From: Chloroflexota bacterium | GTDB taxonomy: Bacteria; Chloroflexota; Limnocylindria; QHBO01 | Assembly: GCA_038040195.1 (NCBI GenBank) | Contig: JBBPIR010000003.1 | Coordinates: 44,765-108,764 of the forward strand | Direction of reading: 5' to 3' | Length of the DNA: 64,000 nucleotides | Part shown: piece after piece, positions 43,197 through 51,748 of the stretch | Position numbering within the stretch: position 1 is the first letter of the stretch | Layout of the letters: every line of letters begins with the position of its first letter | Notes under the pieces: generated by a model | The model's database searches: none | What the model was told of the DNA's origin: nothing | What the model saw: only the letters and a program-made list of their open reading frames with translations | Position numbers and translations under genes: made by a program

Positions 43197-43457
43197 ATGC
43201 GTGCCCGCCTGTTCGGCCTCCAAGCCGTCATCCAATTCGAACCCTCCCGGCCGGCAGCGCGCCGCGACCGATTCGGTCTGACCCGCGTGACCACTGTCTA
43301 CCACCGCCCACTCCGCGACCGGCGGACGACCGCCACCGTGCACGCGCTGCGCTGCCAGACCAGCCGGTACCGCTTTCCGGATCTTGGCCGCCTGGCCGCT
43401 CATCGGGCTCGCCGATCCCCGCTCCCGCTCGGCCTTCACCGCGCGCATCGCGCCTAG
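43197..43457 (+). CDS. Doubtful small Arg-rich ORF
   Basis: An 86-residue frame starting at ATG 43197, 8 nt after a TACAAT box (43183-43188). The product is rich in Arg, Leu and His (MRARLFGLQAVIQFEPSRPA at the start) with one Cys and no recognisable fold. The spacer 43155-43465 holds no other candidate gene, hairpin pair or riboswitch that I can support. It may be a real leaderless small gene or non-coding leader of the Nudix-gcv operon. Confidence 0.3.
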   Translation: MRARLFGLQAVIQFEPSRPAARRDRFGLTRVTTVYHRPLRDRRTTATVHALRCQTSRYRFPDLGRLAAHRARRSPLPLGLHRAHRA

Positions 43458-43465
43458 CGCCGCGC

Positions 43466-43939
43466 GTGGCCGTCAAGCGCAACGCGCGCGCCACTTCGGC
43501 TGGTGGCGTCGTCTATCGGCGCACGCCGGCCGGACCCGAGATCGTCCTGGCCCACCGCCGTTCCCCGGCCCTGTGGGCGCTGCCCAAGGGCACGCCGGCG
43601 CGCGGGGAGTCGCTCGAAGAGACGGCCTTGCGCGAGACGGCGGAGGAGTCCGGCCTGGCGGTGGAGATCGAGGAGCCCCTGGGCGCCATCAGCTACGTCT
43701 TCGTTCGCGGGTCCACCCGCTACTTCAAGACCGTCCACTTCTTCCTCATGTGCCCCGTCGGCGGTGACCTGGCCGATCACGACCACGAGTTCGACGACGT
43801 GCGCTGGGTCCCGTTGTCGGAGGCGCTGCGACTGATGAATTACCCCACCGAGCGGAGCGTGGTCGAGCTGGCCGAGCGCGCGCTGGCCGAGCGCGCGCTG
43901 GCCGCAGCCCAGGAATCGACCGCCCAGCCCGCCCGATGA
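43466..43939 (+). CDS. Nudix hydrolase
   Basis: 157 residues, GTG start. The Nudix box is complete: GTPARGESLEETALRETAEESGL (G-x5-E-x7-REXXEEXGXX type), binding the metal for pyrophosphate cleavage. The flank TSAGGVVYRRTPAGPEIVLAH and ALWALPKG are typical of diadenosine-polyphosphate or NTP-diphosphatase-like members. The C-terminal helix carries a 15-bp tandem duplication (AERALAERALA). The end overlaps gcvT by 4 bp, so it is translated with the glycine cleavage genes; a metabolic link is not known. Confidence 0.9.
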   Translation: MAVKRNARATSAGGVVYRRTPAGPEIVLAHRRSPALWALPKGTPARGESLEETALRETAEESGLAVEIEEPLGAISYVFVRGSTRYFKTVHFFLMCPVGGDLADHDHEFDDVRWVPLSEALRLMNYPTERSVVELAERALAERALAAAQESTAQPAR

Positions 43940-45078
43940 CCGCCGCCGATCTGCGGCGGACCCCGCTCGACGCGGTGCACCGGGCCCTAGGGGCTCGGAT
44001 GGTCGCGTTCGCCGGCTATGAGATGCCGATCCGGTACACCTCCGAACTTAAGGAGCACCGCACCGTCCGCTCCGCGGTCGGCCTGTTCGACCTGTCCCAC
44101 ATGGGCGAGATCGGGCTGACCGGGCCCGACGCGCTGGCATTCGCCCGCTTCGCGCTGGTCAATGACCCCGGGACGTTGGAGCCGGGTCAGGCCCAGTACT
44201 CGATGCTGTGCGCCCCCGATGGCGGCGTCATCGACGACGTGATCGTGTACCGCACCGACCCCGGCTACCTAGTGGTCTGCAACGCGGCCAACCGCGACAC
44301 CGTGGTGAGCCATCTCGCGGCACTCCGCGCCGGCGCGGAGCTCGACGTCGGAGTGGAGGATCGGTCCGACCGGACCGCGCTGATCGCCCCCCAGGGCCCC
44401 CGGGCCGCCGAGCTGTTGGCAGGCCTGACCGATGTCGACCTGGATACCATCGGGACGTATCGGTCCGCGCCCGGGCAGGTGGCGGACGTGCCGTGCCTGG
44501 TGGCCCGCACGGGCTACACCGGCGAGGACGGCTTCGAATTGTTCTGCGCGGCGCAGGACGCCCAGCGGCTGTGGGAGGCCGTCTTCCAGGCCGGTGGCCG
44601 CTTCGGCCTGCTGCCATGCGGACTGGCCAGTCGAGACACGCTGCGGCTGGAGGCCGGCATGCCGCTGTACGGTAACGAGCTCGGTCGCGACGTGAACCCG
44701 TATGAAGCCAACCTGGGCCGCGTGGTCAAGCTCGACAAGGGCGATTTCGTGGGCCGCGCGGCGCTGGCGGACATCGAGCGCGAGGGACCCCGCCGCCGCC
44801 TGGTGGGACTGGTCATGCAGGAGGAGGGGATCGCTCGACACGGGTATCCGGTGGTCGAGGCGGCGGGCACGCACCAACCTACCGACATCGGCGTCGTGAC
44901 CAGCGGCAGCGTTTCGCCCACCCTCGGTCAGCGGATCGCGCTGGCGCTGGTCCGCAGCGACGCGGCCGAGATCGGCGGTGGCGTGGCGGTGATGATCCGC
45001 GGGCGACCCTGCCGGGCCGAGCAGGTAAAGTTGCCGTTCTATCGACGCCCGCGCCCCACTGAGGAACGGACCACTTGA
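43936..45078 (+). CDS. gcvT: Glycine cleavage system T protein (aminomethyltransferase)
   Basis: Transfers the methylene group from the H protein to tetrahydrofolate, releasing ammonia. 380 residues: MVAFAGYEMPIRY, LFDLSHMGEIGLTGPDAL, YSMLCAPDGGVIDDVIVYR with the folate-site Asp, YTGEDGFELFC, SRDTLRLEAGMPLYGNEL and the C-terminal barrel with GVVTSGSVSPTLGQRIAL. ATG 43936 overlaps the Nudix stop; the stop overlaps the TTG start of gcvH. Confidence 0.95.
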   Translation: MTAADLRRTPLDAVHRALGARMVAFAGYEMPIRYTSELKEHRTVRSAVGLFDLSHMGEIGLTGPDALAFARFALVNDPGTLEPGQAQYSMLCAPDGGVIDDVIVYRTDPGYLVVCNAANRDTVVSHLAALRAGAELDVGVEDRSDRTALIAPQGPRAAELLAGLTDVDLDTIGTYRSAPGQVADVPCLVARTGYTGEDGFELFCAAQDAQRLWEAVFQAGGRFGLLPCGLASRDTLRLEAGMPLYGNELGRDVNPYEANLGRVVKLDKGDFVGRAALADIEREGPRRRLVGLVMQEEGIARHGYPVVEAAGTHQPTDIGVVTSGSVSPTLGQRIALALVRSDAAEIGGGVAVMIRGRPCRAEQVKLPFYRRPRPTEERTT

Positions 45079-45458
45079 CGCTGCCCGACGACCGACGGTA
45101 CTCGCGCGAGCACGAGTGGATCCGGCTCGAAGATGGGGAAGGCGTGATCGGGCTGACCCGGTTCGCGGCCGATGAGCTGGGCGACATCGTCTACGTCGAG
45201 CTGCCTGCCGCGGGCGCGACCCTCACCCAGTTCGCGAGCTTCGGCGTGGTCGAGTCGGTCAAGGCGGTGAGTGACCTGTTCGCGCCGGCCAGCGGCGCGG
45301 TCGTCGCCGTGAACGAGGAGCTTCGAACCCGACCCGAGTTGTTAAACAGCGATCCCCACGACGCGGGTTGGATCTGCCGGATCAAGGTCGCCGACCCAGC
45401 CGAGCTCGACGCCCTGCTGGAAGCGCCCGCCTACGCGGAGCTGGTCGGGAGCGAATGA
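45075..45458 (+). CDS. gcvH: Glycine cleavage system H protein
   Basis: Lipoyl carrier of the glycine cleavage system. 127 residues: YSREHEWIRLEDGEGVIGLTRFA, DIVYVELPAAGATLTQFASFGVVESVKAVSD with lipoyl Lys63, and SDPHDAGWICRI (as NSDPHDAGW). The start is a TTG overlapping the gcvT stop (TTGA). No ATG or GTG would give the conserved N-terminus, so translation probably depends on coupling to gcvT. Confidence 0.93.
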   Translation: MTLPDDRRYSREHEWIRLEDGEGVIGLTRFAADELGDIVYVELPAAGATLTQFASFGVVESVKAVSDLFAPASGAVVAVNEELRTRPELLNSDPHDAGWICRIKVADPAELDALLEAPAYAELVGSE

Positions 45459-46798
45459 CCTACTCCCCGCACACGGACGCCGACCGAGTGGCCATGCTGG
45501 AGGCCATCGGGGTGGCGTCGGTGGACGACCTGTTCGCCGACATCCCCGAATCCGTGCGGGCCACCCGCTTCGACCTTCCGTCGCCCCTGACCGAGCAGGA
45601 GGTGCGGGCCGAGCTGTCGCGCCTGGCAGGGCGGAACCGGATCCCGGAGGTGTCGTTCCTCGGTGCGGGCGCGTATCGGCGCCTCATCCCGGCCGTCGTG
45701 GACGAGGTCGTCGGACGGGCCGAGTTCGCGACCGCCTACACGCCCTACCAGCCGGAGGTCAGCCAGGGGACGCTCCAGAGCATCTACGAATTCCAGTCCC
45801 TCGTCTGCGAGCTGACCGGGATGGAGGTCGCCAGCGCCAGCCACTACGATGGGGCGACGGCGACGGCCGAAGGGGCACTGATGGCATGCAGGCTCACCGG
45901 CCGGCATCGGGTGGCGGTCTCGCGGGCGGTCCATCCCCAGGTGCGCCGCGTGCTCGAGACCTACTGCTCGGGCCCCGGCGTGGAGGTGGTCGAGGTTCCG
46001 GCCGACCTGTCCGAAACCGGCTCCGGGCTCACCGACCTGGCCGCCGTCCGCAGCCTGGTCGGCGACGACGTCGCGTGCCTGGTCGTCCAGGAACCGAACT
46101 TCTTCGGCCTGCTCGAACCGATGCCTGAGCTGGCTGCGGCGGCCCATGCGGCGGGAGCGCTGGTCGTGACCCTGGTCGATCCCGTGAGCCTCGCCCTGCT
46201 CGAGGCTCCCGCCCGCTACGGCGCCGACATCGTGACTGCCGAGGGACAGCAACTGGGCATCCCGCTCGCGTTCGGCGGACCGTATCTGGGGCTCATGGCG
46301 GCGCGGATGAGCGCCGTTCGGCAGCTGCCCGGACGGTTGGTGGGCGCCACTCGGGACGCAGCCGGGCGCCGGGGATACGTGCTCACCCTGCAGGCCCGCG
46401 AGCAGCACATCCGTCGCGAAAAAGCCGCCAGCAACATCTGCACCAACCAGGCGCTGTGCGCCCTGGCCGCCACTGCGTACCTGTCGGCGGTCGGTCCCGA
46501 GGGCCTGCGGGAAGCTGCCGAGCGCTCGACGATCCAGGCCCGCCACCTGGTGGCCACGCTCGAGACGGCCGGCATCGCCGCCCGCCGGTTCACGGCGCCG
46601 TATTTCAGCGAGGTTGCGCTGCGCCTTGCCGATGCCGGCGCGCGACATGCCGAGCTTGTCGATCAGGGCATCCTGGCCGGCCTGGTGCTCGAGCCCGAGT
46701 ACCCCGAGCTGCCCGACACGCTGCTCCTGGCCACGACCGAGCTGACGACCGACGAGGACATCCGGCGGCTGGCCGCCGCCCTGGGAGCCGCGTCGTGA
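45455..46798 (+). CDS. gcvPA: Glycine dehydrogenase (decarboxylating), subunit 1 (GcvPA)
   Basis: N-terminal half of the split P protein, 447 residues from ATG 45455. YSPHTDADRVAMLEAIGV, FLGAGAYRRLIPAVVDEVVGRAEFATAYTPYQPEVSQGTLQ and HYDGATATAEGALMA are signatures of the subunit that shapes the glycine site; it lacks the PLP-lysine. Works with GcvPB, encoded next with a GTGA overlap. Confidence 0.95.
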   Translation: MTYSPHTDADRVAMLEAIGVASVDDLFADIPESVRATRFDLPSPLTEQEVRAELSRLAGRNRIPEVSFLGAGAYRRLIPAVVDEVVGRAEFATAYTPYQPEVSQGTLQSIYEFQSLVCELTGMEVASASHYDGATATAEGALMACRLTGRHRVAVSRAVHPQVRRVLETYCSGPGVEVVEVPADLSETGSGLTDLAAVRSLVGDDVACLVVQEPNFFGLLEPMPELAAAAHAAGALVVTLVDPVSLALLEAPARYGADIVTAEGQQLGIPLAFGGPYLGLMAARMSAVRQLPGRLVGATRDAAGRRGYVLTLQAREQHIRREKAASNICTNQALCALAATAYLSAVGPEGLREAAERSTIQARHLVATLETAGIAARRFTAPYFSEVALRLADAGARHAELVDQGILAGLVLEPEYPELPDTLLLATTELTTDEDIRRLAAALGAAS

Positions 46799-48441
46799 GC
46801 GCCGTGGGAGAGCGGTCCACGACCGACGCCTCCGGCCGAGGAGCGGCGTTTCACTCCCCGCCGGCGGGGGAGGGGCTCCGGGTCGTGGAACCGACCCTGT
46901 TCGAGCGGTCCCGGCCGGGGCGGCGCGCCGTTCGATTCCCCGCTCCGTCTGACGCGGCTAGTACAGCGGCCGCCAGCCAGCCGCCGATCCCCGATGCCGC
47001 GCGCCGCACCGCACCCCTTCGCCTGCCGGAGGTCAGCGAGCTCGAGCTGGTTCGCCACTTCAACCGCCTGAGCCGGCTGAACCACGCCATCGACATTGAC
47101 TTCTACCCGCTCGGGTCGTGCACCATGAAGTACAACCCCAAGCTGAACGAATGGGCGGCCCGCCTGCCGGGGCTGGCCGGCTCGCACCCGCTCGATCCTG
47201 GACCACTCAGCCAGGGCAGCCTGGAGCTCCAGTGGCTCCTGGCCGAGCTGCTGCGTGAGATCGGGGGCTTCGCCGCCATCAGCCTCCAGCCCGCGGCCGG
47301 TGCCCACGGCGAGCTGACCGGGATGCTCATGACCCGGGCGTTCCACCGGTCGCGCGGCGAGGGCGACCAGCGGCGGGTCGTCCTCGTGCCCGACAGCGCC
47401 CATGGCACCAATCCGGCCACCGCCAGCATGGTGGGCTTCACGACCCGAACCGTCCCGTCCAACGCCCGGGGCGGCATCGACCTCGACGCGCTGCGGGGCG
47501 CACTGGGGCCCGACACCGCGGCGCTCATGATCACCAATCCGAGCACGCTGGGGATCTTCGAGGACCAGATCGAAGACGTTCTGAGCGCGGTTCAGACGGC
47601 GGGTGCCATCGCCTACATGGACGGAGCCAACCTGAACGCGATCCTCGGCCGCTTCCGCGCCGGCGAGGCGGGATTCGACGTCATGCACTTCAACCTGCAC
47701 AAGACGTTCAGCACGCCGCACGGAGGCGGGGGACCGGGAGCTGGACCCATCGGGGTCAGCCCGCGCCTGGCGCCCTTCCTGCCGGGGCCCCTCCCCCAGC
47801 TGGTCGATGGCGACCCGGCCACGGTGCTGGCCAATGCGTGGTCCGGCCGCTCGACGCCGGACGCCCGGTTCGCACTCGAGGCTCCTGGCGCGCGGCCAAC
47901 AGCCATCGGGCAGGTCCGGACGTTCGGAGGCAACTTTGGCATGCACCTGCGTGCGTACGCGTACATCCGCGCCAACGGCGCGGCCGGCCTGCGCCAGGTC
48001 ACCGAGGACGCGGTGCTGGCCGCCAACTACGTCCGGGTCCGGCTGGGCGACACGTACGAGCTGCCGTTCGACCGCATCTGCAAGCACGAGGTGGTCTTCA
48101 GCGCGCGGCGCCAGAAGCGCGAGCATGGTGTGAGCGCGCTCGACATCGCCAAGGCCATCCTGGACGAGGGCATCCACCCGCCGACCATCTACTTCCCCCT
48201 CATCGTCGAGGAGGCGCTTATGATCGAGCCCACCGAAACGGAGACGCGCGAGACGCTGGACCGATTCGTGACGATCATGCGGGACATCGCCGAGCGATCA
48301 GCGCGCGATCCGGAAACTGTTCGACAGTCGCCGCGCTTCACGCCCGTGGGCCGCCTGGACGAGGCCGCCGCGGCCCGCCAGCCCGACCTGGCGTGGCCCT
48401 TTCCGGAGGCCGATCGAACCGGGGCCACACTCAGCGGGTAG
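46795..48441 (+). CDS. gcvPB: Glycine dehydrogenase (decarboxylating), subunit 2 (GcvPB)
   Basis: PLP-carrying half of the P protein, 548 residues from GTG 46795. LSRLNHAIDIDFYPLGSCTMKYNPK, PDSAHGTNPATASMVGF, the PLP-lysine Lys303 in MHFNLHKTFSTPHGGGGPGAGP, and FGGNFGMHLRAYAYIR. It has a longer, Ala-rich N-terminus (about 60 residues) than most GcvPB. Last gene of the gcv operon. The L protein (dihydrolipoyl dehydrogenase) is not in the window. Confidence 0.95.
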   Translation: MSAVGERSTTDASGRGAAFHSPPAGEGLRVVEPTLFERSRPGRRAVRFPAPSDAASTAAASQPPIPDAARRTAPLRLPEVSELELVRHFNRLSRLNHAIDIDFYPLGSCTMKYNPKLNEWAARLPGLAGSHPLDPGPLSQGSLELQWLLAELLREIGGFAAISLQPAAGAHGELTGMLMTRAFHRSRGEGDQRRVVLVPDSAHGTNPATASMVGFTTRTVPSNARGGIDLDALRGALGPDTAALMITNPSTLGIFEDQIEDVLSAVQTAGAIAYMDGANLNAILGRFRAGEAGFDVMHFNLHKTFSTPHGGGGPGAGPIGVSPRLAPFLPGPLPQLVDGDPATVLANAWSGRSTPDARFALEAPGARPTAIGQVRTFGGNFGMHLRAYAYIRANGAAGLRQVTEDAVLAANYVRVRLGDTYELPFDRICKHEVVFSARRQKREHGVSALDIAKAILDEGIHPPTIYFPLIVEEALMIEPTETETRETLDRFVTIMRDIAERSARDPETVRQSPRFTPVGRLDEAAAARQPDLAWPFPEADRTGATLSG

Positions 48442-48481
48442 TATCTTCACCGATCCGGGCACTGAGCAGCACGGAGAGCGA

Positions 48482-49078
48482 GTGGTCGACCCACAGGTAA
48501 TAAGTCTCGTCGAGCGGATGCAGTCGGGCGACCTGCAGGCGTTCGAGGAGTTCTTCCAGACCTACCAACGCCCGGTCTACCTGACCGCGATGGCGATCAC
48601 GCGCGATCCGTTCCTGGCCGAGGAGATCCTCCAGGACTGCTTCGTCAAGGCCTATCGCGTCCGCCACCGCCTGCGGACCGATGTATCGCCGCTCCCCTGG
48701 CTGCAACGCGTGTGCACGAACCTGTGCTACAGCCGGCTCTCGCGGCGCCGCGCGCCCCTCGAGCCGCTGACGGACCTCATCGGCAACCTCGCGCCCGACC
48801 TGTCCGCCCGCCCCGACCAGGTCGTGGAGTCGCGAGAGATCGTGGACGTCCTGCAGCGCGGCATCGATGCCCTCCCGCCGAAACAGCAGACCGCGATCAT
48901 CCTGTACTACCTGCACGGCTACAGCCTGGCGGAGGCGGCCGAGATCGCCGGCTGCCAGGTGGGCACCATGAAGTCCCGCATCCATTACGCCCTGCGCGCG
49001 TTGCGTGTGCTCCTGCCGGTCGAGCGCCGCGCTCCCCTGCCTCGCCGCGCCCGGCTGGCGGACGAGCGGAGGACCTGA
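48482..49078 (+). CDS. ECF-type RNA polymerase sigma factor
   Basis: 198 residues with only sigma regions 2 and 4. Region 2: FEEFFQTYQRPVYLTAMAITRDPFLAEEILQDCFVKAY and WLQRVCTNLCYSRLSRRR. Region 4: LPPKQQTAIILYYLHGYSLAEAAEIAGCQVGTMKSRIHYALRAL. GTG start. A TAGTAT -10 candidate lies at 48439-48444. The next gene, 2 bp downstream, is its anti-sigma factor. Target promoters are unknown; the adjacent peptide transporter is a candidate. Confidence 0.92.
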   Translation: MVDPQVISLVERMQSGDLQAFEEFFQTYQRPVYLTAMAITRDPFLAEEILQDCFVKAYRVRHRLRTDVSPLPWLQRVCTNLCYSRLSRRRAPLEPLTDLIGNLAPDLSARPDQVVESREIVDVLQRGIDALPPKQQTAIILYYLHGYSLAEAAEIAGCQVGTMKSRIHYALRALRVLLPVERRAPLPRRARLADERRT

Positions 49079-49080
49079 GC

Positions 49081-49650
49081 GTGGACTGCCGGCGTGCTGC
49101 CCGCGAGCTGATCGAGTTCTTCCGCTTCGGCGAGCTCGACGCTCGCTCCGCGCCGCATCTCGAGCACCTCGAGGTGTGCCTGGCCTGCCGCCAGGAAGTC
49201 GGCCTGGACCGCGAACTGGTCATCCAGCTGCACCGCGCCCTGGCGGCGCGCATCGATGGTCACGCCCCCTCGCCCGACGCGTGGCTCGAGATCCGCCGCC
49301 GCGCTCTGGAGGAGGAGCCGCCGCGTTGGCGCCTGCGCTGGCGCCTGCGCCTGCAGCCCCTATCTCGCCTCGCCCTCGTTGGAGGTACCGCAATCGTCCT
49401 GCTCGCCCTCGTGGCGCCGGCCGGCCTGTCGCCCTTCCACGTCCAGCCCGAGCTCGTGTATCGCGAGCCGACCTGGCAGAACTTCGAGGAAGCGGCCTCT
49501 GGCGAGCTGGTGGATCCGTACGCTGGGCGCTGGTGGCTCAGGTATGCGACGCTGGCACCCTCTGCATTGGCCACTGGATCGCTGGCCACGGTGGACCCCT
49601 GGGAGCAGTTGGTGACACCGTCACGACGTTCGAGCGGGGCCGTCCATTGA
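49081..49650 (+). CDS. Zinc-dependent anti-sigma factor, membrane-anchored
   Basis: 189 residues from GTG 49081. The N-terminus is a ZAS-like domain: Cys3, then His29-x3-Cys33-x2-Cys36 (HLEVCLAC), the H-x3-C-x2-C motif that binds zinc and the sigma factor. A linker leads to one membrane helix (LALVGGTAIVLLALVAPAGL, about 98-117) and an extracytoplasmic tail of about 70 residues. The pair forms a surface-signal system of the usual kind. The tail has no recognised sensor fold. Confidence 0.88.
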   Translation: MDCRRAARELIEFFRFGELDARSAPHLEHLEVCLACRQEVGLDRELVIQLHRALAARIDGHAPSPDAWLEIRRRALEEEPPRWRLRWRLRLQPLSRLALVGGTAIVLLALVAPAGLSPFHVQPELVYREPTWQNFEEAASGELVDPYAGRWWLRYATLAPSALATGSLATVDPWEQLVTPSRRSSGAVH

Positions 49651-49782
49651 ACGTGCCCCGGCCCAGGGTGCCAGAAGCGCAACTCATGGGGAGCGCTGTC
49701 GCCTGAACCTCGGCGGGCTGGCGCGGGTAGTTCAAGTGGTACCGGGTGTCCGGATGTCGCCGTGCGCGTCGCGCACAATTCC

Positions 49783-49812
49783 TTGACGACCACGGTCGCC
49801 GCGGGCCATGAT
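49783..49812 (+). promoter_or_regulatory. Promoter candidate for the first peptide-transporter operon
   Basis: TTGACG (49783-49788), 18-bp spacer, CATGAT (49807-49812). The spacer 49651-50027 between the anti-sigma and SBP genes contains no gene that I can support; this is its best promoter, giving a leader of about 210 nt. Confidence 0.4.
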
Positions 49813-49978
49813 TGGTGGGCTTGCCGCGGGCGCCGCCCAACGGCGTGACGCCGGTGCGCCCCGGTCTTGCTATGCACGATTAGGGAGAGGAGGGCCAGCC
49901 GAGCGACGATCGCTGAACGTCGTCATGGCTTGAATGCTTCGAGCACATGGCGATCGAACCGAACGCCGCTATCCCGCG

Positions 49979-50021
49979 GCAAATTTCAATAGGCAAATTT
50001 CAATAGTCGCCGAAAAGGCGA
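49979..50021 (+). promoter_or_regulatory. 14-bp tandem repeat and hairpin in the SBP leader
   Basis: GCAAATTTCAATAG occurs twice in tandem (49979-49992, 49993-50006) and is strikingly A/T-rich for this genome. It is followed by TCGCC-GAAAA-GGCGA (50007-50021), a small hairpin that abuts the ribosome site (AAAGGAAA). Likely a translation-control or mRNA-stability element. Confidence 0.45.
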
Positions 50022-50027
50022 AAGGAA

Positions 50028-51689
50028 ATGTGTATGTGGTTCAAGAAGACCATGGGCGTCGCAATGGCGCTCATGCTTCTGCTGGCAGCTTGCCAGGCGT
50101 CCGCTTCAGTGTCGCCGGGCGAGAGCGGTGCACCGGCCAGTGAAGCGCCGGCCGTCCCGCAGGTTCTGCACACCGCCCTCGGCACCGAACCGCCGTCGCT
50201 CGATCCCAATGTGGCGACCGACAGCGAGTCGATCCAGGTGCTTCGATCAATCACCTATCCGCTGGTCTACTTCGACGTGGAACTGAACGTCGTTGATGGC
50301 ATGGCGTCGTACGAGATCAGCGAAGACGGCCAGACCATCACCTTCACCCTGAAGGACGGCTACGCCTACAGCGATGGCCAGCCCATCGTTGCGGGTGATT
50401 TCGCCTACAGCTGGCGGCGCTTGATCGACCCCCGCACGGCATCGGAGTACGCGTACGTCCTCGACTACGTCGAGGGTGGCGTCGAGCTTCGAAACGCCGA
50501 TCCTGAGGTCGATGACATCGACGCCATGCTCGAAGCATTCGGCGTAGAGGCACCGGACGAGAGCACGTTCATCGTTCACCTCGCCCAGCCGGCTGCGTTC
50601 TTCGTCTACGTCGCCACCATGTGGCTGACGGTCCCGCTTCGCGAGGACATGGTGTTCACCGAGGCCGAAGGCTACATTTCTTCGGGCCCGATGATGCTCA
50701 CCGAGTGGAACCACAACGCGAACGTCGTCTTGGAGCCGAATCCGAACTGGGGAGGCGAGCTCGTGACTCTCGAGCGCATCGAGATGGCGGTCATCGCTGA
50801 CCAGGCGGCGGCACTCGCGGCGTATGAAGCGGGTGACATCGACATCACCGCTCCTCCTGCGGCGGAGATCGCCCGCATCGAGGACGATCCCGAGCTGGCC
50901 CCGGATGTGTTCCGAGGCAACAACCTGGGGATCGAGTACTACGCCTTCGACCTCAAGGATCCGAATGGGCCATTCGCACGTTCGGCTCTGTTGCGGCGGG
51001 CGTTCCATGAGGCCGTCGACAAGGACTCCATGCTCCAGGTGGCGTTCGGAGGCGTCGGGCTCGTCGCGAATAGCGTCGTGCCGCCCGGCATGCCGGGCCA
51101 CCAGGATGAGGTGTTCCTGCCGTTCGACCTCAAGCAGGCTCAGGCCGACTTCCAAGCCGGCTTGGACGAGCTCGGCCTCGCGTCGGCAGCCGACCTGCAT
51201 CTGCAGATCGGTTACAACACCGGCAGCACTCACGAAAGCCGGGTCGAATTCCTGCAGCAGCAGTGGCGCGACGCCTTCGGTGTCGAAGTCGAGCCTGTTG
51301 GCATGGAGTTCGGCACCTACCTCGACCGGTTGAGCAGCGATCCGTTCGACATCTTCCGGCTTGGGTGGAGCGCGGACTTCCCGCACCCCCAGAACTTCCT
51401 CAACGACCTGTTGGGCTGCGGAAGCGGCAACAACAACAGCGGGTACTGCAACGAGGAAGCTCAGGCACTCATGGCCGAGGCGGCCGTGAGCCCGGCACTC
51501 GAGGACCAGGTTGCCCTGTACAACCAGGCCCAAGAGATCATGATGGCGGACTCGCCGATGATCACCCTCCGCTGGGGCTCGTTCTTCACCCTGGTCAAGC
51601 CGTGGGTCCAGAACCTGGGCATCACCCCGCTCGACTCGGATGCTGGCGAGCACTTCTATGCGTGGACGACCATCGCCCCGCATGACTAG
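50028..51689 (+). CDS. Oligopeptide ABC transporter substrate-binding lipoprotein (canonical order)
   Basis: 553 residues, SBP_bac_5 family. Signal peptide with lipobox LLAAC, Cys22 lipidated. Family order is canonical: TEPPSLDPNVATDSESIQVL, ITFTLKDGYAYSDGQPIVAGDFAYSWRRLID, later TFIVHLAQPAAFFVYVA, YISSGPMMLTEWNHNANVVLEPNPNW, FARSALLRRAFHEAVDKDSM and FDIFRLGWSADFPHPQNFL. It captures peptides outside the membrane for the permease genes downstream. ATG 50034 is an alternative start two codons on. A strong hairpin follows the gene, as often seen where SBP is made in excess over the permeases. Confidence 0.92.
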   Translation: MCMWFKKTMGVAMALMLLLAACQASASVSPGESGAPASEAPAVPQVLHTALGTEPPSLDPNVATDSESIQVLRSITYPLVYFDVELNVVDGMASYEISEDGQTITFTLKDGYAYSDGQPIVAGDFAYSWRRLIDPRTASEYAYVLDYVEGGVELRNADPEVDDIDAMLEAFGVEAPDESTFIVHLAQPAAFFVYVATMWLTVPLREDMVFTEAEGYISSGPMMLTEWNHNANVVLEPNPNWGGELVTLERIEMAVIADQAAALAAYEAGDIDITAPPAAEIARIEDDPELAPDVFRGNNLGIEYYAFDLKDPNGPFARSALLRRAFHEAVDKDSMLQVAFGGVGLVANSVVPPGMPGHQDEVFLPFDLKQAQADFQAGLDELGLASAADLHLQIGYNTGSTHESRVEFLQQQWRDAFGVEVEPVGMEFGTYLDRLSSDPFDIFRLGWSADFPHPQNFLNDLLGCGSGNNNSGYCNEEAQALMAEAAVSPALEDQVALYNQAQEIMMADSPMITLRWGSFFTLVKPWVQNLGITPLDSDAGEHFYAWTTIAPHD

Positions 51690-51717
51690 CGCACGCTCCG
51701 TTTGAGTTGAACTGAAC

Positions 51718-51748
51718 GTCGGGCGGGCCGGCCACCGGCCCGCCCGAC
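51718..51748 (+). terminator. Perfect 14-bp-stem hairpin between SBP and permease genes
   Basis: GTCGGGCGGGCCGG and its exact complement enclose a CCA loop, 29 bp after the SBP stop. No T-run follows (GGCCACGG). It is more likely a partial terminator or 3'-end stabiliser that raises SBP over permease levels than a full stop, since the operon continues on the same strand. Confidence 0.6.

Noticed and set aside
43155-43465. Glycine riboswitch before the gcv operon
   Set aside because: No paired GGAGAG...GCCGAAGGG-type core was found, and the operon's first gene is the Nudix gene rather than gcvT.
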